A DNA stretch of 64,000 nucleotides from Hyphomicrobiales bacterium (GTDB lineage Bacteria > Pseudomonadota > Alphaproteobacteria > Rhizobiales > Rhizobiaceae): positions 124,001 through 188,000 of the forward strand of contig UCMS01000011.1 of assembly GCA_900473805.1 (NCBI GenBank), in the 5' to 3' direction. A program made the translations under genes and the position numbers. Each line of letters starts with the position of its first letter. Within the stretch, counting starts at the first letter, position 1. The notes beneath the pieces are model-generated. The model was not told where the DNA came from. It was given only the letters and a program-made list of their open reading frames with translations, and searched no databases. Positions 62,337-64,000 of the stretch are shown piece after piece.

Positions 62337-63302
62337 TTGCTGGGTTACACGATCAAGCGGCTCCTGCAGATGGTGCTGGTACTCTTCTGCGTATCGGTCA
62401 TCGTCTTCCTGATGATGAGCTTTACCGGCGATCCCGTCTTCATGGTGATCCCGATCGATTCCACCACCGCCGAGATCGAACAGGCCCGACGTCTCCTGGG
62501 TCTCGATCGATCCCTTCTGAGCCAATACTTCATCTTCATCGGCAACATGCTTCAGGGCGATTTCGGGCGCTCCTATGTGTTCCGCCAGCCCGCCATGGAC
62601 CTCATCCTGGAGCGTCTGCCGGCAACCATCGAGATGGTGCTGGTCGCAATCATGCTGGCGACCGTGATCGCCGTGCCGCTCGGCGTCTACGCGGGCGCCA
62701 ATCCGAACAAGCCGGTGTCTCGCGGCATCATGGCGGGCTCACTGCTCGGCATTTCGCTTCCCGGGTTCTGGGTGGGCATGATGCTGATCTTCTTCTTCTC
62801 CGTCCGCTATCAGCTCTTGCCGTCCTCCGGGCGCGGCGACGCGGTGGAGATCCTAGGGATGCGCCTCTCCATCTTTACGGCGGACGGCTGGTCGCACATC
62901 ATCCTGCCATCCGTCACCCTGGCGCTGGCCACCCTCGCGATCATGCTGCGCATGACCCGTGCGGGCATGATGGAGGTGATGCGGCAGGACTATATGCGGT
63001 TTGCCCGTGCGAAAGGCGCATCTCGCCAGAACATCCTGTTCAGGCACGGCCTGAAGAACGCTCTCATTCCTGTGGTCACGATCTTTGGCCTGCAGCTCGG
63101 TGACCTCATCGCCTTCGCCACGATCACCGAAACCATCTTCGCATGGCCCGGGACCGGCAAGCTGCTGATCGATTCCATCTATCGCGGCGACCGACCCGTG
63201 ATCGTCGTCTACCTGATGCTGACAGCCTTCATCTTCGTGGCCATCAATTTCATCGTCGACATCGTCTACACGCTGATCGACCCGCGCATCACCGTGAAGT
63301 GA
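62337..63302 (+). CDS. dipeptide-type ABC permease (DppB-like)
   Basis: 321 residues beginning GYTIKRLLQMVLVLFCVSV, with the LLGLDRSLLSQYFIFIGNML segment and the EAA loop DYMRFARAKGASRQNILFRH. The C-terminus FIVDIVYTLIDPRITVK is characteristic. The best start is TTG at 62337, since no ATG or GTG gives the conserved N-terminus; the ribosome site there is weak. It precedes the DppC-like gene by 7 bp. Confidence 0.92.
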   Translation: MLGYTIKRLLQMVLVLFCVSVIVFLMMSFTGDPVFMVIPIDSTTAEIEQARRLLGLDRSLLSQYFIFIGNMLQGDFGRSYVFRQPAMDLILERLPATIEMVLVAIMLATVIAVPLGVYAGANPNKPVSRGIMAGSLLGISLPGFWVGMMLIFFFSVRYQLLPSSGRGDAVEILGMRLSIFTADGWSHIILPSVTLALATLAIMLRMTRAGMMEVMRQDYMRFARAKGASRQNILFRHGLKNALIPVVTIFGLQLGDLIAFATITETIFAWPGTGKLLIDSIYRGDRPVIVVYLMLTAFIFVAINFIVDIVYTLIDPRITVK

Positions 63303-63309
63303 GGATCGC

Positions 63310-64000
63310 ATGACCGGGTTCTTCTCTTCGGAATTCTTCTTTCACTACCGCCGAAACCTGCCGGCCGTCTTCGGAAGCGCACTGCTCGCCTTCTTCGCCC
63401 TGCTGGCGACGCTCGGGCCGTTGCTTGTCGCCCAGGACCCCTATGACGTTTCACAGCTGGAACTGATGGACAGCTTCAAGCCGCCGGTGTGGCTGGAGGG
63501 TGGCGATAGCAGGTATCTGCTCGGGACTGATGGACAGGGCCGCGACGTGCTTGCATCCATCGTCTACGGCGCGCGAATTTCCGCCTTCATCGGCCTCGCC
63601 GCCATGCTCTGCTCCTGCGTCATCGGGACGGCACTCGGGCTGATCTCTGGCTATTATGGCGGGATCGTCGACAGCATCATCATGCGCATCGCAGACATAC
63701 AGCTGTCGTTTCCCTCCATGCTGATCGCGCTCTTCCTGATGTCGGCCTTCGGGACGGGCATCGGCATGGTTCTGATCGCGCTCACCGCCGTCGGCTGGGT
63801 GGTTTACGCCCGTACCGTTCGCGGATCGACGTTGAGCGAGATCCAGAAGGAATACATCCAGGCGGCCAAGGTGGCGGGGCTCGGAAACGGCGAGATCATC
63901 CTGCGCCACGTGCTGCCCAACGTGATGACGCCGCTCATCGTGGTTGCAACAATCCAGGTCGGCACCTTCATTCTGATCGAGGCGTCCTTGAGCTTCCTGG
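63310..64000 (+). CDS. dipeptide-type ABC permease (DppC-like), 3' truncated by window end
   Basis: The open frame from ATG 63310 runs past the end of the window; 230 residues are visible. It has the N-terminal segment FFHYRRNLPAVFGSALLAFF, the periplasmic motif YLLGTDGQGRDVLASIVYGA (the LGTD-x-x-GRD signature) and the EAA loop EYIQAAKVAGLGNGEIILRH. The missing part is about 60-70 residues. The ATPase gene or genes of this system should follow outside the window. Confidence 0.93.
   Translation, partial: MTGFFSSEFFFHYRRNLPAVFGSALLAFFALLATLGPLLVAQDPYDVSQLELMDSFKPPVWLEGGDSRYLLGTDGQGRDVLASIVYGARISAFIGLAAMLCSCVIGTALGLISGYYGGIVDSIIMRIADIQLSFPSMLIALFLMSAFGTGIGMVLIALTAVGWVVYARTVRGSTLSEIQKEYIQAAKVAGLGNGEIILRHVLPNVMTPLIVVATIQVGTFILIEASLSFL

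Noticed and set aside
60525..62525. 666-residue minus-strand open frame
   Set aside because: It runs antisense across the VOC and dipeptide-binding-protein genes, which have signal peptide and family motifs; no recognisable domain in the antisense product.

Overview
The window looks like an accessory replicon (chromid or megaplasmid) or a transporter-rich chromosomal arm of a Rhizobiaceae-type alphaproteobacterium (Rhizobium, Ensifer, Agrobacterium or Shinella relatives). The reasons are the high GC, the very high density of ABC and TRAP uptake operons each paired with a local regulator, an Lsr (AI-2) locus, a NodD-like LysR protein, and the absence of rRNA, tRNA or core housekeeping genes. 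Species assignment is inference. No phage, insertion sequence, CRISPR array or replication origin was recognised.

Layout. 1-3927 (+): amino-acid ABC importer (truncated binding protein plus two permeases) with a cytoplasmic gamma-glutamyltranspeptidase-family hydrolase. 3983-12647: convergent LacI repressor, then a carbohydrate ABC importer with two different ATPases, a 62-residue membrane protein and a DhaK-DhaL kinase, preceded by a pair of LacI-type operators inside a 21-bp inverted repeat. 12730-19846: quinate/shikimate catabolism (aroE-like, TRAP transporter, aroQ, 3-dehydroshikimate dehydratase fused to an HPPD-like domain) divergent from a TetR regulator, with a perfect 14-bp palindrome between them. 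19895-20135: frameshifted scrap of an RND efflux gene. 20230-32418: a mixed catabolic cluster (DapA-type aldolase, dipeptide-type ABC importer, EamA exporter, a leaderless BNR/sialidase-like protein, PdxA2, iron alcohol dehydrogenase, GntR regulator, four-carbon acid sugar kinase). This is my best candidate for an undescribed pathway. 33013-40943: siderophore uptake (FhuC/B/D-like, TonB receptor with signalling domain, FecR, FecI). 41521-44001: Tat-exported amidohydrolase and NodD-like LysR. 44550-53531: divergent AI-2 system, lsrRKG on the minus strand and lsrACDB plus a class II aldolase on the plus strand. 53737-55917: chemoreceptor. 56328-57240: broken acetylxylan esterase. 57318-64000: GntR regulator divergent from a racemase/cyclic-amidohydrolase/VOC/dipeptide-ABC operon that runs off the window.

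How the genes work together. Most operons pair an importer with the enzymes for its likely substrate and a one-component regulator. In the quinate/shikimate block, AroE and AroQ feed 3-dehydroshikimate to the dehydratase, giving protocatechuate. In the lsr block, AI-2 enters through LsrBACD, is phosphorylated by LsrK, inactivates LsrR and is processed by LsrG. No lsrF is visible in the window; a class II aldolase sits at the end of the operon. A consistent regulatory feature is that all six genes for high-abundance solute-binding proteins of transport operons are followed immediately by a stable perfect or near-perfect hairpin. Such hairpins would be expected to raise binding-protein mRNA relative to the next gene.
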